From QALR01 sp045124015 (GTDB lineage: Bacteria; Bacillota; Clostridia; Oscillospirales; CAG-272): DNA of 33,715 bases. The notes beneath the pieces were generated by a model that worked only from the letters and a program-made list of their open reading frames with translations, was not told the origin of the DNA and made no database searches. A program made the translations under genes and the position numbers. Below are positions 32,362-33,715 of this stretch, in pieces (the first letter of the stretch is position 1; each line of letters starts with the position of its first letter). The stretch lies in NCBI GenBank assembly GCA_045124015.1, contig JBGVLA010000212.1, positions 1-33,715 of the forward strand, read 5' to 3'.

Positions 32362-32943
32362 ATGAAATACGATTACAAAGAAATCAAAAGATTGCCCGAC
32401 ACCTTTTCCTTGGAGGATCTTCGTGTCGTGTGCCATATCAGCAAACGTACCGCTCGCTTTTATCTGCAAACAGGACTGATCGCCTGCCATAATAACGGCA
32501 AGAAAACCCATTGCTATACCATCAGAAAAGAAGATCTGATCGATGCGCTCCACCGCTATGAGAAGGATCCCAATCCTTTCATCATCTCCAAAAACTTTGA
32601 GAATCAATACGCCCGTCCCTTTTCCTCCGTCAATTATCTTCCGCCCGATGACGTGAATTCCGTTGTCGCACAAGAATTTTATAAAAAGAAGCTCGCTCAT
32701 ATTCCCGATATTCTCTGCATCACGGACGTAGCCAAGATCACAGGATATTATACCACCGCCGTCCATCGTTGGTGCCGTTCCGGGAAGCTGAAGGCACTAC
32801 GCAGTCAACCCCGTACTTGGATCAGCAAGAAAAGTCTGTATGCGTTTTTACTCTCGGATGACTATAACAACATCGCACAGAAATCGGAAAACCATCGCAT
32901 GGATATCGCAGACATCTTCAAGAAAATTCATCACGGAGGATAA
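32362..32943 (+). CDS. Helix-turn-helix protein with two excisionase/MerR-like domains
   Basis: A 193-residue protein with two winged-helix-like segments. One is at about residues 14-65 (FSLEDLRVVCHISKRTARFYLQTG) and the second at about 115-165 (LCITDVAKITGYYTTAVHRWCRSGKLKA), both resembling excisionase or MerR-type DNA-binding helices. Such proteins act as regulators or recombination directionality factors in mobile elements. The ribosome binding site AAGGAA lies about 11 bases before the ATG. The TnpV gene follows at once, with its GGAGG at the end of this gene, so the two are co-transcribed. Whether it binds an element end cannot be told. Confidence 0.75.
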   Translation: MKYDYKEIKRLPDTFSLEDLRVVCHISKRTARFYLQTGLIACHNNGKKTHCYTIRKEDLIDALHRYEKDPNPFIISKNFENQYARPFSSVNYLPPDDVNSVVAQEFYKKKLAHIPDILCITDVAKITGYYTTAVHRWCRSGKLKALRSQPRTWISKKSLYAFLLSDDYNNIAQKSENHRMDIADIFKKIHHGG

Positions 32944-32947
32944 GAAT

Positions 32948-33319
32948 ATGAAAAAATACATCGTCAAAAACGGCATTACATACGAACTTCGCGGCGAATA
33001 CTACTACCCTCTTTTCAGACTTCCCGAAAATGAGGATTACCCCATCGGTAAGTACGGCAATCTCCGTCATGAGTTTCTGAAACAGCACCGCAAAGGCACC
33101 TACACCACCTTGCTCACCGAGTTTACGTTGCAGAAGCATCTCCATGACATTGACGAAGAAGCAAGACAAATGATCGAGGAACTGACCCTACGCATCGTTT
33201 CGGGGCGTGGGTGTAACGAGGAACTGAAAGCCTCCGATCCGATGCGCTGGGTTCAGATGATGAATAACATCAAAGCAAGCACCGAGGAAATCGTGTTGAA
33301 GGAGGTCGTGTACAAATGA
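32948..33319 (+). CDS. TnpV family transposon-encoded protein
   Basis: A 123-residue protein matching the TnpV family (Pfam PF14198). It begins MKKYIVKNGITYELRGEYYY. The diagnostic GKYGNLRHEFLKQHRKGTY, the helix LHDIDEEARQMIEELTLRI and the late KASDPMRWVQMMNNIKASTEEI are clear. The family is widespread on clostridial conjugative transposons; its function is not established. GGAGG lies about nine bases before the ATG, and the stop codon overlaps the next ATG as ATGA, so translation of the DUF6809 gene is coupled. Confidence 0.88.
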   Translation: MKKYIVKNGITYELRGEYYYPLFRLPENEDYPIGKYGNLRHEFLKQHRKGTYTTLLTEFTLQKHLHDIDEEARQMIEELTLRIVSGRGCNEELKASDPMRWVQMMNNIKASTEEIVLKEVVYK

Positions 33320-33594
33320 ACTCTATGATTCAAGAACTTTGGCACGGAAACATCATCCCTCAAGAGGATAGCCGAACCAACTCAAAGGAAATGAAGGAAC
33401 TGCTTGGCTATATGTCACGGCACCACGAGGACCTCGAGAAAAGCTTCACCGATGAGCAGAAGGAGATCTTCGAGAAATTCCACGATTGCTGGAGCGAGTA
33501 TATGAGCCTCGGCGAAGCGGCTATCTTTGAGTATGCGTTCAAGCTCGGCGCGAGACTCATGCACGACGTCATGTGCGAAGAAGATACGAAATAA
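33316..33594 (+). CDS. DUF6809 family protein
   Basis: A 92-residue, helical, acidic protein of unknown function. Its N-terminal LWHGNIIPQEDS followed by a long amphipathic helical region (MKELLGYMSRHHEDLEKSF) and the C-terminal EAAIFEYAFKLGARLMHDVM match the DUF6809 family, often encoded directly after TnpV in clostridial mobile elements. It overlaps the TnpV stop by four bases, with AAGGAGG about 11 bases upstream. An internal ATG three codons later is an alternative start. Confidence 0.8.
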   Translation: MNSMIQELWHGNIIPQEDSRTNSKEMKELLGYMSRHHEDLEKSFTDEQKEIFEKFHDCWSEYMSLGEAAIFEYAFKLGARLMHDVMCEEDTK

Positions 33595-33600
33595 CCTCTT

Positions 33601-33690
33601 GGTCTGGGCACACCGTGCCCAGACCTCTTTGCTTTGATTTCAAGTGGCGAAATTCGCCACTTGATCTGGTGCGGTCGCAGAACCCGCACC
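33601..33690. repeat. Three consecutive hairpins near the right edge
   Basis: Hairpin 1 has perfect 11-bp arms (33601-33611 with 33615-33625) and a T-rich tail, so it may terminate the DUF6809 transcript. Hairpin 2 has perfect 12-bp arms (33640-33651 with 33653-33664) around one base. Hairpin 3 has 7-bp arms (33669-33675 with 33684-33690). The stems differ in sequence, so this is not a CRISPR or tandem repeat. Confidence 0.7.
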
Positions 33691-33715
33691 ATCTCCGTTA
33701 TACCATTTTGTAGGC

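Larger units (their letters stand above)
32362..33594 (+). mobile_element. Mobile-element-associated gene module (HTH, TnpV, DUF6809); element ends not seen
   Basis: Three co-directional, tightly packed genes with functions typical of clostridial integrative elements follow a terminator at the end of the sugar locus. No integrase, relaxase or direct repeats are visible in the window, so the element type and its right end are unknown. Confidence 0.5.

Noticed and set aside
33601..33690. CRISPR array at the right edge
   Set aside because: The three stems have different sequences and no regular repeat-spacer spacing.

Overview
The window looks like chromosomal DNA of an anaerobic, probably gut-associated, member of the Clostridia (Bacillota). 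Evidence for this: strong AGGAGG-type ribosome binding sites, clear sigma-A promoters, a pyruvate formate-lyase operon behind a ZTP riboswitch, a LytTR/DUF3021 pair, a C_GCAxxG_C_C protein, a DUF975 protein, and a TnpV/DUF6809 mobile module of the kind common in Clostridia. The species cannot be named from the sequence. No rRNA, tRNA or CRISPR array was seen, and no gene-free stretch exceeds 300 bases.

Left part (1-9300, mostly + strand): a GH2 glycosidase entering from outside the window, an S1-domain RNA-binding protein, a LytTR regulator with its DUF3021 membrane partner, an AlbA_2-type protein, a convergent C_GCAxxG_C_C protein, a glycogen branching enzyme closely resembling the eukaryotic GBE1 type, and a DUF975 membrane protein whose -10 box lies inside a 22-bp perfect palindrome. 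Middle (9331-14553, - strand): pflB-pflA under a ZTP riboswitch with an intrinsic terminator, and upstream of that an operon of a ferredoxin-fused aldo/keto reductase with azlC and azlD.

Right-centre (14638-18026): an ECF-like sigma factor starting at TTG overlaps by 4 bp a serpin that carries an N-terminal cytoplasmic segment and one membrane helix. This looks like an anti-sigma/serpin fusion that could sense extracellular proteases, and it is the most interesting item here. A convergent lipoprotein with repeated beta-rich modules follows.

Right (18133-32139): a glycoside-degradation region with GH38, a GH63-like enzyme, an operon GH116-GH1-GH28-like, then GH36 and a Gfo/Idh/MocA oxidoreductase. 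None shows a signal peptide and no transporter lies in the window, so the enzymes probably trim imported oligosaccharides or glycosides in the cytoplasm. Two divergent promoter pairs (21262-21507 and 28351-28585) drive the region. The right edge (about 32240-33715) holds an HTH protein, TnpV and a DUF6809 protein followed by three consecutive hairpins, which suggests the start of a mobile or mobile-derived segment.
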